Positions 27,257 to 36,497 of a stretch of DNA of 64,000 nt are shown here, piece by piece. The notes under the pieces were generated by a model. It was given only the letters and a program-made list of their open reading frames with translations, had not been told where the DNA came from and ran no database searches. The stretch comes from Dyella caseinilytica (GTDB lineage Bacteria; Pseudomonadota; Gammaproteobacteria; Xanthomonadales; Rhodanobacteraceae). Both the position numbers and the translations under genes were made by a program. How positions within the stretch are numbered: position 1 is the first letter of the stretch; every line of letters begins with the position of its first letter. The DNA is taken from NCBI RefSeq assembly GCF_016865235.1, contig NZ_CP064030.1, positions 3,410,001 to 3,474,000 of the forward strand. The letters run 5' to 3'.

Positions 27257-28561
27257 TCAGGCAGCCTTGAGTTGAGGAGCAGGCGCTATCACGCACGCGC
27301 GCCACGCAGGCAACAGTCCAGCAATAAGACTGGCGACCAACGCCACCGCAAACGTCACGAGGAACATCTGCAGATCCAGACGCGCCAAGCTTGCGTATTC
27401 AGCGGGCTGATGGCGAACACCCATCAACCCCAGTTCCGCCAGCGCCAAGCCCAATACGCCGCCGGTGAGCCCCACGATCCCGGCTTCCACCATGAACTGC
27501 GTGAAGATTGCACCGCGCGTAGCGCCAAGCGCGCGGCGCACACCGATCTCCCTGCCGCGGCGCAAACACTTGGCTAACAGCAAAGCCACGGTGTTGACGA
27601 TACAGATCAGCAGAAAGCCAAACGCCAAGTAGGTTTGCAGTTGTGCGTCGCTGGGAACGACTTCCTGATCGCTCAGCCATCCCATCAAATTCAACAGAGA
27701 TGTCTCCGGACGATGAAAGCGCCCCAGCGAAATCTGTTCCTTGACGTAGCCGTCCAGGAAGGATTTGTAGCTGGTTACGGCCGCGCTGTCGTTCAATTCC
27801 ACCCACACGCTCAGCCATTCGCACGGGGCTGTTTCCAGATGTATGAGGTCTGTCACGTCCTGGAAGCACTCGACGTCCCCCGGCCCCTTGTCGAGTGAGC
27901 GGGCGGTTTGCAGCGGCATGAATAGCGCTTCACCGTCGCCGTAATCATGCCCACGCAGAGCCACTGCGTAAAAACGCGGCTGGGGCGCCCAGTGCTTCAA
28001 CACCCCAATGATCCGAAACTGGCGATCGTCAATATTGAGCATCTTGCCGACGCTATTGCTCCCGCCGAACAACTTGTCGTTGAGAAAATCGGAAATCACC
28101 ACCACCGCGCTACGGCTGTCATCGTCATCGGCTGACCAACCGCTGCCGTACTGGAAAGGCGCATCGAACATGGCAAAGAAATCTGCCGTGGTCATCATCC
28201 CATCGGCGAAATAGGGATGCTCGTTCGGTTGGCTGGGGATGATCTTGGATTGAAGAACGGCCATGGCTGCTTGCCGCGTGGCGCGGCGAGCATGCAACAA
28301 GTACATCGCGTCCTGATAAGTCATCATCGGATCAGGCTTGGTCTGCCCGGCCATATAACCATCCAGCGGACGGGGATCGAGTTGCGGATAGAACAGCCTG
28401 CTGCTCTTCTGCGGCAACGGGTCACCCGACAGCAGCCTCAGCACTGCCAGCGTCGTGATCGAAGCGCCGATGCCGAGCGCCAGCGTCACGATCATCAACG
28501 CCGTCAGCATCTTGTTGCGTTTGAGGCTCCGCACCGCAAGATCAAGGTAGTAACCGAACAT
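27257..28561 (-). CDS. FtsX/MacB-fold permease, long type, pair 4
   Basis: A 434-residue permease (MFGYYLDLAVRSLKRNKM). Periplasmic domain with YGSGWSADDDDSR and NDKLFGGSNSVGKML blocks; two cysteines (DVECFQ and APCEW) 19 residues apart in the position conserved among long copies. Coupling segment: REIGVRRALGATRGAIFTQFMVEAG. C-terminus PAPQLKAA. Subgroup B: most similar to the pair-6 long copy, which suggests that pairs 4 and 6 share a recent duplication. Starts 38 bp after the preceding short gene. Confidence 0.88.
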   Translation of the reverse strand: MFGYYLDLAVRSLKRNKMLTALMIVTLALGIGASITTLAVLRLLSGDPLPQKSSRLFYPQLDPRPLDGYMAGQTKPDPMMTYQDAMYLLHARRATRQAAMAVLQSKIIPSQPNEHPYFADGMMTTADFFAMFDAPFQYGSGWSADDDDSRSAVVVISDFLNDKLFGGSNSVGKMLNIDDRQFRIIGVLKHWAPQPRFYAVALRGHDYGDGEALFMPLQTARSLDKGPGDVECFQDVTDLIHLETAPCEWLSVWVELNDSAAVTSYKSFLDGYVKEQISLGRFHRPETSLLNLMGWLSDQEVVPSDAQLQTYLAFGFLLICIVNTVALLLAKCLRRGREIGVRRALGATRGAIFTQFMVEAGIVGLTGGVLGLALAELGLMGVRHQPAEYASLARLDLQMFLVTFAVALVASLIAGLLPAWRACVIAPAPQLKAA

Positions 28562-28599
28562 CGCCGTCCCCAGATGGTTATGTTTGTCGAGCTGGCGAC

Positions 28600-29853
28600 T
28601 CAGGCGGCACGGGTCGCCACCACCGGCGGTACGTTGGACGCCCGCCGCGCTGGCACGAATACCGCCAACTGCCCCAGCACCATCACGATGGCCAATCCGG
28701 ACAACACATAGATCACCGGCATACGATCCATCGCGAAGTTCTGCATCAGCACCCGGTTGAGTCCGATCGCCAGCACGATGCCGATCACCGCGCCGGTGCC
28801 GGCAATCATCAGGTTTTCAAGCTGGAAGTAATGCAGGATGTCGATCTTCCTTGCACCCAGTGCACGGCGCACACCAATCTGACGATGGCGCTGACCCACC
28901 CAGAAACTGGTCAAGCCGACGATACCGGCTGCCGTGACCGCCAGGAGGATCAGGCAGACCACGCCCATCAGCACCGCCATGCCGATGTCGGCACGGTATG
29001 CCTCTGCACGAATGTCCTTGAATGACTTGATGCTGTCGTCATCGAGCACGCGCATCGGATTGCTCGCGTAGAGCGCGGCCCGCACCGCAGTCATGGCGGC
29101 ATCCAGCCTGCCAGGCTTGGCGCGAATGGCGTAGCGGGAGAAATTGCCGTTCAGGCGAATGGGCTCGATCGTCGAATTCCACACAAAAGTGCTGGCCCAG
29201 CTTCCCGTCGACGGCACCTGCATCCGTTCCACTTCACCAATGATCGTGGTCGGCATACTGCCGCCATCCAGGTAAATCACCTTGCCCAATGCGTCGCCTT
29301 GCGGGAACAACTTGTCGGCGAGTGCCTTGGTCACTATGACCAGATGCGGTTCGGATGGATCGCGCATGCCCTTGTTGACCACATCCGCCACCGTGAAATC
29401 ACGCCCGGCGATCAAATGCAAGCCAAGTGTCTTCAGCAATGCCTCATCGCCAAAGTAATAGCTCGAGCGTGCATTTCCTGCACGCAACTCGGCACCCGGC
29501 TTGAGTGAAATCGCGCCATTCCAGCTCGAAGGAAACAGCGGTAGCGAATTGGTCGGCGATACGGACTCGACATCCGGCAACGAGCGCAGGGTATTGAGGT
29601 CTTCACGCTGCATGGCATCCAGTTTCTGGATGCTGGCCGGATCATCACCACTGGGTGCGCCCACCCATTGCTGGGTCACCAGGAAAAGATTGTCTTCGTC
29701 GAGGCCGGTCTGTCGACGCACATTATCGACACGCGCATAGATGATAAAGATGGCGTTACAGACAATCGCCAGCGTCAGCGCGATCTGCATGGCAATCAGC
29801 ACTACACCGGCTTTGTGTTTGCGAAGCGCTGCGATCATAGGATGCAAGGTCAT
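28600..29853 (-). CDS. FtsX/MacB-fold permease, short type, pair 3
   Basis: A 417-residue permease, the longest of the short type. N-terminus MTLHPMIAALRKHKAG, first helix VVLIAMQIALTLAIVCNAIF. Coupling segment: QRHRQIGVRRALGARKIDILHYF, with RK replacing the usual TR. The C-terminus (PPVVATRAA) resembles subgroup B while the N-terminus is subgroup A, so it looks intermediate between the two. It starts 10 bp after its long partner. Confidence 0.88.
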   Translation of the reverse strand: MTLHPMIAALRKHKAGVVLIAMQIALTLAIVCNAIFIIYARVDNVRRQTGLDEDNLFLVTQQWVGAPSGDDPASIQKLDAMQREDLNTLRSLPDVESVSPTNSLPLFPSSWNGAISLKPGAELRAGNARSSYYFGDEALLKTLGLHLIAGRDFTVADVVNKGMRDPSEPHLVIVTKALADKLFPQGDALGKVIYLDGGSMPTTIIGEVERMQVPSTGSWASTFVWNSTIEPIRLNGNFSRYAIRAKPGRLDAAMTAVRAALYASNPMRVLDDDSIKSFKDIRAEAYRADIGMAVLMGVVCLILLAVTAAGIVGLTSFWVGQRHRQIGVRRALGARKIDILHYFQLENLMIAGTGAVIGIVLAIGLNRVLMQNFAMDRMPVIYVLSGLAIVMVLGQLAVFVPARRASNVPPVVATRAA

Positions 29854-29863
29854 AATGCGCTCC

Positions 29864-31189
29864 TCAGTTGGTTTTCAGCTGCAACGCGGGTTGCACGCGT
29901 GAAGCACGGAAGGTGGGATAAAGTCCGGCGAGCATGGTGGCAATCACTGCCACCAGCAGCGTGATGGCTAGTAGGCTCAGGTCGATGTGGGCCAGCGAAG
30001 AAATTTCCTTGGGCAGCACCCAACTCACGCCCCACACGCCCACCCAGGTCAGCACAATGCCAAGCACACCGCCGGTCAGCCCGACGGTTCCAGCCTCGAC
30101 CAGGAATTGCGTATAGATGGCCGCGCGAGGTGCTCCCAGTGCGCGTCGCACGCCAATTTCAGAGCTACGGCGCAGGAATTTCGCCAACAGCAGACCCGCC
30201 GTATTCACCAGGCAGACCACCAGCAAGCCCAGCGCCACGACCAGCGAGATCTTTGTATCGCTCGGCACGACATGCTCGGACTCCAGCCACGCCGGCAGAT
30301 CGCGCAAGCGGTTGTTCAACGGCCAGCTGAAACGTCCCGCTGCCTTCTGGTCGCGGAAATAGCCGTCCAGGTAATCTTTGTAGGCTGCGGCGGCGGCCTT
30401 GTCGTCCAGCTCAGCCATATAGGCAATCCATACGCAAGACGACTGCTGCAAGCCGACAAAACCCGAACCCTTGGGAATTTCCGAACAATTGGTGTTGCCA
30501 TCGTTCGGCATCCCCGCGCTGATAGCGCGCTGGAAAGGAACAAATACATCCTGCTGATCGGTGGTAAAACCACCGGTGTTCACCACGTCATAGAAGACCG
30601 GCTTGGGATTCCAGTTATCAAGCACACCCACGACGCGATAGTCCTTGCCATCGATATCGATGGTTTTGCCGACGCTGTTTGCGCCAGCGAACAGCTTCTG
30701 GTTGAGCTTGCTGCTGATGACTACCACAGCGGCGCGCTGCTCATCACTGTCTGTACCCCAGCCACTGCCATACTTGAACGGCACGTCGAGCATCGGGAAA
30801 AACTCGCTATAGACCGCATGGCCGCCGACATTGATCGGATGCATGCTCGGGTCAGCGGGCACGACAGACGGCGATATTTGATACATCGCTGACTGGAATT
30901 TTGCGCGGTGATCACGCATCAAAGCCACGGCATCGGTGTAATCCATCGCTTCCGGCGGATCACCCTTGTTCGTGTCATCGAGATGACCCTGTGGGCCCCA
31001 GATATCAATTTGCGGCACGAACAGGCGCGATGATTTCCACGGAATAGGATCACCCGATACCGCGCGAAACACCGAATAGCTGGTCATGGAAGCACCCACG
31101 CCGAAGCCAACGGCCAGAATCATCAGCAGCGTAAGGCCGGGACTTCTTTTTAGACTTCGTAACGCCAGATCAACGTAATAGCTCAACAT
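29864..31189 (-). CDS. FtsX/MacB-fold permease, long type, pair 3
   Basis: A 441-residue permease (MLSYYVDLALRSLKRSP). Periplasmic domain with YGSGWGTDSDEQR and NQKLFAGANSVGKTID blocks. Cysteines at NTNCSE and SSCVW mark the conserved long-type pair. Coupling segment: SEIGVRRALGAPRAAIYTQFLVEAG. C-terminus PALQLKTN. Subgroup A. It starts 48 bp after the preceding short gene, the largest gap between pairs in the array. Confidence 0.88.
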   Translation of the reverse strand: MLSYYVDLALRSLKRSPGLTLLMILAVGFGVGASMTSYSVFRAVSGDPIPWKSSRLFVPQIDIWGPQGHLDDTNKGDPPEAMDYTDAVALMRDHRAKFQSAMYQISPSVVPADPSMHPINVGGHAVYSEFFPMLDVPFKYGSGWGTDSDEQRAAVVVISSKLNQKLFAGANSVGKTIDIDGKDYRVVGVLDNWNPKPVFYDVVNTGGFTTDQQDVFVPFQRAISAGMPNDGNTNCSEIPKGSGFVGLQQSSCVWIAYMAELDDKAAAAAYKDYLDGYFRDQKAAGRFSWPLNNRLRDLPAWLESEHVVPSDTKISLVVALGLLVVCLVNTAGLLLAKFLRRSSEIGVRRALGAPRAAIYTQFLVEAGTVGLTGGVLGIVLTWVGVWGVSWVLPKEISSLAHIDLSLLAITLLVAVIATMLAGLYPTFRASRVQPALQLKTN

Positions 31190-31237
31190 GGAGCACCTCC
31201 ACCCGTTTATTGACCATCCCCGCGAGGGGCTCCCACG

Positions 31238-32470
31238 TCATACCGACCTTGTCGCCTCCACCGGCGACACACGCGAAGCGCGTAACGCCGGTGCAAGCAC
31301 CGCGGCTTGTCCCAGTAACAACAACGTCACCACACCGGCCAGCACGTAGCCCGGCGCCAATCGATCTATTTCGAATTGCTTCATCAGCCACAGATTCAGG
31401 CCGACAGCCAGCACACCGCCCATCACGACGCCGCATACTGCGATCAGCAGGTTTTCGGTCAGGAAGTAGCTGAGAATGTCGTGGCGTGTCGCGCCCAGCG
31501 CACGGCGCACACCAATCTGTTTGCGGCGCTGGCCCACCCAGAAGCTGGTCAGCCCGACGATGCCGGCGCCAGTGATCAACAACAGAATCACACTGATGCC
31601 ACTCATCAGGATCGCCATGCCGCGGTCATCGCGATAGGCCTGTTCGCGCACCTGCGCAAACGTACGCATACCGTCCTTGGGGTTGATCACGCGCATGCGG
31701 TTGGCGGCGTACAACGCGGCGCGCACGTGATGCATGACCTCATCAAGCTGGCCAGGCTGCACGCGTACCACATATCGCGTAAACGGAATAAGCCAGCGAT
31801 ACGGCACCAGCGTGGAATTATCCGCCCACTTGGCCATACTGCTGTCCACAAAGGGCGTACGCAGGCGCTCAACGACACCAATGACGATGCTTGGCCTGGC
31901 GCTGATGTAAACAGGCTTGCCGAGCGCCGATTCATGCGGAAACATCAACCTGGCCAGTTCGCGCGTAATGATGACGACGGATGGCTGGATAGTGCCTTTT
32001 CCATCGACCTGTCCGATTTCGTCGGGGCGAAAATTACGCCCTTCCACCAGCTTCAGCCCCAGGGTGGGCAGGGTGTTCTCATCGGCGAAATAGTACGCAG
32101 AGTCGGCGACACGTTGAAACTTGTCCGGCGAATGCCCCATGCCCAGGACATTGCCACCGTTACCCAGCGGAACGGCATTGGTCGCATAGACATTTGCCAC
32201 ACCCGGCACCTTGCGCAAGGTGTCCAGATCCGCCGCGATCAGCGAAGCAATCTGATCCGTATCCGGCTTTCCCGCCCACTCATTGCCGATCACCAGCAGG
32301 CTGGGTTCATCGACGCCGCTGGGCTGGGATAACCGTGCAAGCCGCGCGTGGATGATGAACAAGGCATTGCAGACAATCGCCAACGTCAGCGCGATTTGCA
32401 TGGCAATCAGCAAGGTGCCTGCCTTGTGATGGCGGAGTGCTGCGAGGACTGGTTTGATCTGCATCGTCAT
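31238..32470 (-). CDS. FtsX/MacB-fold permease, short type, pair 2
   Basis: A 410-residue permease. The start is 32470 or the third codon 32464 (MQIKPVLAALRHHKAG). First helix LLIAMQIALTLAIVCNALF. Periplasmic domain with LVEGRNFRPDE and ARLMFPHESALGKPVY. Coupling segment: QRRKQIGVRRALGATRHDILSYF. C-terminus SPVEATRSV. Subgroup A. It begins 4 bp after its long partner. Confidence 0.88.
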   Translation of the reverse strand: MTMQIKPVLAALRHHKAGTLLIAMQIALTLAIVCNALFIIHARLARLSQPSGVDEPSLLVIGNEWAGKPDTDQIASLIAADLDTLRKVPGVANVYATNAVPLGNGGNVLGMGHSPDKFQRVADSAYYFADENTLPTLGLKLVEGRNFRPDEIGQVDGKGTIQPSVVIITRELARLMFPHESALGKPVYISARPSIVIGVVERLRTPFVDSSMAKWADNSTLVPYRWLIPFTRYVVRVQPGQLDEVMHHVRAALYAANRMRVINPKDGMRTFAQVREQAYRDDRGMAILMSGISVILLLITGAGIVGLTSFWVGQRRKQIGVRRALGATRHDILSYFLTENLLIAVCGVVMGGVLAVGLNLWLMKQFEIDRLAPGYVLAGVVTLLLLGQAAVLAPALRASRVSPVEATRSV

Positions 32471-32474
32471 CGCC

Positions 32475-33791
32475 TCAGTTCGACTTCAGCTGCCACGCGG
32501 GCTGCACATGCGCCGCGCGCCAGGTCGGATAGAACGCGGTGGCCACCGTCGCCAGCACCGCACTCAGAAGGGTCAGGCCAATCAGGCTCATGCTCATATG
32601 CGCCAGACGGGCGATGTCCGGATCGAAGACCAACCCGATGCTCGACATGCCCACGCCGGTAAACAACAACCCTGCCACGCCACCAGCAACGCCCACCATC
32701 GCCGCCTCGGCAAGAAACTGCATCCATATCTCCCGGCGCGATGCCCCAAGCGCGCGACGCACGCCAATTTCGCCGGCGCGGCGCATGAATTTCGCCAGCA
32801 GCAGTCCCACCGTGTTCACCAGACATACCAGCAGGAAGCCCAGCGACAGCAACAAGGACATGCGCGTTTCAGGCGGCACCACTTTTTCGTGCTGCAGCCA
32901 TTGGGTCAGATCGAACAACGCGACATCGGGCGGCCAGTGAAAGCGCCCCGCCCGATTCTGTTCGCCAGCGTAGCCCTCCAGATAGCTCCGATAGGCCTGC
33001 GCGGCGGCACTGTCCGGCAGTTCGACCCATAGCGATACCCATGCACAACCCGAACGCAGCCAACCATCCCAGCCGGGATCACGCCCTCTCGTGCCGCGGC
33101 AAAGGTCATTGCCATCGGTGTCGCTGTGTATATCCACGGCATGCGTGAACGGCAGGATGAAATCGGGCGGATCGCTGAAGCCATCGGAATTGTTGACGTC
33201 GTAATAACGGGGACGGGGGTTCCAGTCGGCCATCACTCCGACGATCTGGTAATCATGATCGTCCAGCCGCAGCGTGCGGCCTACGCTGTTGGCACCGCCA
33301 AAAAGTTGCTGATTCAGCTGATTGCTGATCACCACCACTGCAGCATGCGCATCATCCTGCCCGCGATCCCAGCCGCTTCCGTAAACGAAGGGCGCCTGAA
33401 ACATGGGAAAGAAATCGGCGTAGGCAGCGTAACCATCCACATGAAACGGTTCGCGCGAAACATCCCCGGGTATGACCGTATAGCTCAGTGGGTAAATTGC
33501 CGTCTGCCGGACACCCTTGCGATCGTGCATCAATGCCATCGCGTCCGTGTAGGTGAGCGCATCGGGCATGTCGCCACCATCGATACGGCCTTGCGGTCCC
33601 CACGCGTCGATCGTGGGCACGAACAATTGCGATGACTTGCCTGGCAGAGGATTGGCCGATACCGCGCTAAACACCGCATACGTCGTCATCGACGCTGCAA
33701 TGCCCACGCCGATGGCCAGCACCATCAGCGCGGTCAGGATGGGATTGCGCCGCAAGCTGCGCAAGCCAAGCCGTAGATAGTAGGCAAGCAT
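32475..33791 (-). CDS. FtsX/MacB-fold permease, long type, pair 2
   Basis: A 438-residue permease (MLAYYLRLGLRSLRRNP). Periplasmic domain with YGSGWDRGQDD and NQQLFGGANSVGRTLRL; cysteines at NDLCRGT and SGCAW in the conserved long-type positions. Coupling segment: GEIGVRRALGASRREIWMQFLAEAA. C-terminus PAWQLKSN, identical to the pair-1 long copy, so pairs 1 and 2 look like a recent duplication. It starts 39 bp after the preceding short gene. Confidence 0.88.
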   Translation of the reverse strand: MLAYYLRLGLRSLRRNPILTALMVLAIGVGIAASMTTYAVFSAVSANPLPGKSSQLFVPTIDAWGPQGRIDGGDMPDALTYTDAMALMHDRKGVRQTAIYPLSYTVIPGDVSREPFHVDGYAAYADFFPMFQAPFVYGSGWDRGQDDAHAAVVVISNQLNQQLFGGANSVGRTLRLDDHDYQIVGVMADWNPRPRYYDVNNSDGFSDPPDFILPFTHAVDIHSDTDGNDLCRGTRGRDPGWDGWLRSGCAWVSLWVELPDSAAAQAYRSYLEGYAGEQNRAGRFHWPPDVALFDLTQWLQHEKVVPPETRMSLLLSLGFLLVCLVNTVGLLLAKFMRRAGEIGVRRALGASRREIWMQFLAEAAMVGVAGGVAGLLFTGVGMSSIGLVFDPDIARLAHMSMSLIGLTLLSAVLATVATAFYPTWRAAHVQPAWQLKSN

Positions 33792-33830
33792 CGGCCCTTT
33801 AGCTCCCTGTCCTTTGATGTGAATGCGTGC

Positions 33831-35066
33831 TCATGCCGGACGCGTCGCTTCGATGGGCGGCACACGCGATGCGCGCAACGCCGGTGCGAATACCGCACCC
33901 TGCCCCAGCAACAACAGGATGACGATGCCACCGAAGAGATACGTCATTGGTAGCAACTTCAATGCACTGAAGTGGGTGACCAGCCACAGGTTGAGTCCGA
34001 CGGCCAGCAGCACGCCGACGGCCACGCCGCCGAGACTGATCAGCAGGTTCTCAGTCATGAAGTAATTCAGGATGTCGCGGCGCGTCGCACCCAGCGCGCG
34101 GCGCACGCCGATCTGCCGCCGCCGCTGCCCCACCCAGAAGCTGGTCAGGCCCACAATGCCAGCCGCCGTGATGGCCAGCAGCACGACGCAAATGATGCTC
34201 ATCAGGACGGCCATGCCACGATCGCTCTCGAACGCGCGACGGCGAATCTCCGTGAAGCTGAGCAGGCCATCCTTGGGGTCGATCATGCGCATGCGGTTTT
34301 CCGCAAACAGGGCCTTCGGCGCTTCGCGCATCGCCGCATCGAGTTGCCCGGGCTTGGCGCGCACGAGGTAGTAAAGTCCATAAGGCACAGCAAGGCGAAC
34401 CGGCACCACCATGGATTCGCCCGCGTATTTGATGCTCCACGTCGAGACATCGCCCCGATGCAGCACATCCACGATGCCAATCACGGTGATCGGCTTGCTG
34501 GTCATGGCATAGAAGGTGTTACCTAGCGCATTGCCGTTAGGAAACAGCTTGTCGGCCATCGCCTTGGTGATGATGGCGACGGGCGTCTCTACATTTTGCC
34601 GCAGCCCCATGTTTTGTACTTCTTCCGGCCGAAAATCGCGTCCCGCGATCAACTTGACACCGAGCGTGCGCAGAAAATCGGCGTCCCCGGTGTAATACGC
34701 AGCATCGCTCGTATGACCAATCTGGTCTGGCTTCATGGTGATCCAGTTGTCCCAGCTAACTCCTCTCATCGGATAGCTGTTGCTGGCGGAGACGTCCTGC
34801 ACGCTCGGCAATTGCCGCAGCGCGACGATGTCTTGCTGGATATGTTCCACGGCCTGCTGGGTGGAATACTGCTCACCCCACTGGTTTCGAATCACGAATA
34901 GATCGGACTCGTCGACACCGCTGGATTCATTGAGGTGCGAAAGGCGCTGGTGAATGAGGAATAGCGCATTGCAAACAATCGCCAGCGTCAACGCAATCTG
35001 CAACGCGATCAGGACTGTACCTGCCTTATGGCGGCGTAAAGCGGCGAGAATAGGTTGAATATGCAT
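33831..35066 (-). CDS. FtsX/MacB-fold permease, short type, pair 1
   Basis: A 411-residue permease (MHIQPILAALRRHKAG). First helix TVLIALQIALTLAIVCNALF, periplasmic domain with IAGRDFRPEEV and ADKLFPNGNALGNTFY, and three C-terminal helices. Coupling segment: QRRRQIGVRRALGATRRDILNYF. C-terminus PPIEATRPA. Subgroup A. It follows its long partner after 17 bp and is the promoter-proximal short permease. Confidence 0.88.
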   Translation of the reverse strand: MHIQPILAALRRHKAGTVLIALQIALTLAIVCNALFLIHQRLSHLNESSGVDESDLFVIRNQWGEQYSTQQAVEHIQQDIVALRQLPSVQDVSASNSYPMRGVSWDNWITMKPDQIGHTSDAAYYTGDADFLRTLGVKLIAGRDFRPEEVQNMGLRQNVETPVAIITKAMADKLFPNGNALGNTFYAMTSKPITVIGIVDVLHRGDVSTWSIKYAGESMVVPVRLAVPYGLYYLVRAKPGQLDAAMREAPKALFAENRMRMIDPKDGLLSFTEIRRRAFESDRGMAVLMSIICVVLLAITAAGIVGLTSFWVGQRRRQIGVRRALGATRRDILNYFMTENLLISLGGVAVGVLLAVGLNLWLVTHFSALKLLPMTYLFGGIVILLLLGQGAVFAPALRASRVPPIEATRPA

Positions 35067-35083
35067 GAGTGCTCCCTCTCGCC

Positions 35084-36400
35084 TTAGTTGGACTTCAACT
35101 GCCAGGCCGGCTGCACTTGCGCGGCACGCCAGGCGGGATAAAACGCGGCGGCCACGGTGGCGAAGATGGCCACTGCCAAGGTCAATCCGATCAGTGACAA
35201 ATCCAGATGCGCGAGTTGCGCGATCTCGGGTGCGAATAGCAAGCCCACGCCAGACATGCCTGCTGCAGTAAGCAGCAGCCCCAGCAATCCTCCGGCCAGT
35301 CCGACTGCCCCAGCCTCGACCAGGTACTGAGCGTAGATCTCGTGCCGGGTTGCACCGAGCGCACGGCGTACGCCGATCTCGCCCGCTCGACGCATGAACT
35401 TCGCCAGCAGCAACCCAATCGTGTTGACCAGGCAGATGATAAAGAAGCTCAGCGCCACCACCAGAGAAATGCGGCTCTCGGGCGGCACGACTCCCTGCAC
35501 ATCAAGCCATTGCATGACATTAGGCAAGCGTACGTTCGGTGCCCAACCGAAACGTCCGGCATGTTGCTGATCGGCGGAATAGCTCTGAAGAAACTCGCGA
35601 TAGTGATCGACATCTTCCGATGTATCCAATTCCACCCACGGCATCAGCCAGACGCAGTTGCTTTGCAGGTATTTGTCCCAGCCATCGTAGGTAATCGCAC
35701 CGCGGCAACTGTTCCTACCGGTATTGTCCGTTTGCAAGTCGATCGCACGGTTGAAAAGAAGGTAGAAATCAGGCGGGTTGTCGAAACCCGTTTCTTCCCA
35801 CACGTCATAAAAACGCGGCGATGGATCCCAATGCCTGGTAACACCAACGATGCGGTAGTCATGACCGGAAAGCGTCATTTTCTTTCCCACACTGTTGGCG
35901 CCGCCAAACATTCGCTGATTGAACTCCTGTGTCAGCACGACATCGGCGACGCGACCTTCATCATCGGATTTACTCCAGCCGCTGCCGTAGAGAAAAGGCA
36001 CATCGAACATGGTGAAAAAATCCGCCGTGACGGCAAAGCCGTTGGTGGCCACCGGCACGCTGTCGGCATCCATGGGCAGCGTTGACAAACTGACCTGATA
36101 AATGAGTGTCATGCGCGAAGACTGATGCGCCTTCATCAAAGCCATCGCATCGATATAGTTCAACCCGCCAGGAGGATCGCCCTTGTCATCGGCGCCTTGC
36201 CCCGGCCCCCAACTGTCGATCTGCGGCATGAACAGCTTCGAGGACTTCTGCGGGATGGGATCACCGGATACCGCCCGAAACACCGAGTACGTGATCATCG
36301 ATGCGGCGACGCCAAAGCCGATCGCCATCACCATCAACGCGGTGAGCATGGGGTTGCGCCTGAGGCTGCGCAGTCCGAGCTGGAAGTAGTAGGCGAACAT
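35084..36400 (-). CDS. FtsX/MacB-fold permease, long type, pair 1
   Basis: A 438-residue permease, first in the array after the ATPase. ATG 36400 (MFAYYFQLGLRSLRRNP) matches the paralogues; the frame is open 53 codons further upstream but that part crosses a hairpin and is not conserved. One N-terminal helix, periplasmic domain (YGSGWSKSDDE, NQRMFGGANSVGKKM), and three C-terminal helices. Cysteines at RNSCRGA and SNCVW form the conserved long-type pair. Coupling segment: GEIGVRRALGATRHEIYAQYLVEAG. C-terminus PAWQLKSN. It lies 97 bp after the ATPase gene. Confidence 0.88.
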   Translation of the reverse strand: MFAYYFQLGLRSLRRNPMLTALMVMAIGFGVAASMITYSVFRAVSGDPIPQKSSKLFMPQIDSWGPGQGADDKGDPPGGLNYIDAMALMKAHQSSRMTLIYQVSLSTLPMDADSVPVATNGFAVTADFFTMFDVPFLYGSGWSKSDDEGRVADVVLTQEFNQRMFGGANSVGKKMTLSGHDYRIVGVTRHWDPSPRFYDVWEETGFDNPPDFYLLFNRAIDLQTDNTGRNSCRGAITYDGWDKYLQSNCVWLMPWVELDTSEDVDHYREFLQSYSADQQHAGRFGWAPNVRLPNVMQWLDVQGVVPPESRISLVVALSFFIICLVNTIGLLLAKFMRRAGEIGVRRALGATRHEIYAQYLVEAGAVGLAGGLLGLLLTAAGMSGVGLLFAPEIAQLAHLDLSLIGLTLAVAIFATVAAAFYPAWRAAQVQPAWQLKSN

Positions 36401-36462
36401 GAAAGTCCTGGTGTTGTTGGCGTGTTTGCAGCAACAGAGGTCCGGTGGTTGACCCCGCCCAG

Positions 36463-36486
36463 CCCTCCCCTGCTTGCAGGGGAGGG
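36463..36486. repeat. 10-bp hairpin between ATPase and first permease genes
   Basis: Perfect stem CCCTCCCCTG/CAGGGGAGGG with loop CTTG, in the 97-bp gap that separates the ATPase from the twelve permease genes. No T-run follows on the minus strand. It could tune the ratio of adaptor/ATPase to permease messages by attenuation or mRNA protection; that is inference. Confidence 0.55.
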
Positions 36487-36497
36487 CGTTGAAGCGA

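Noticed and set aside
20924..36400. Periodic similarity considered as a CRISPR-like or satellite repeat
   Set aside because: The period is about 2.5 kb and comes from paralogous genes; there are no short direct repeats with spacers.
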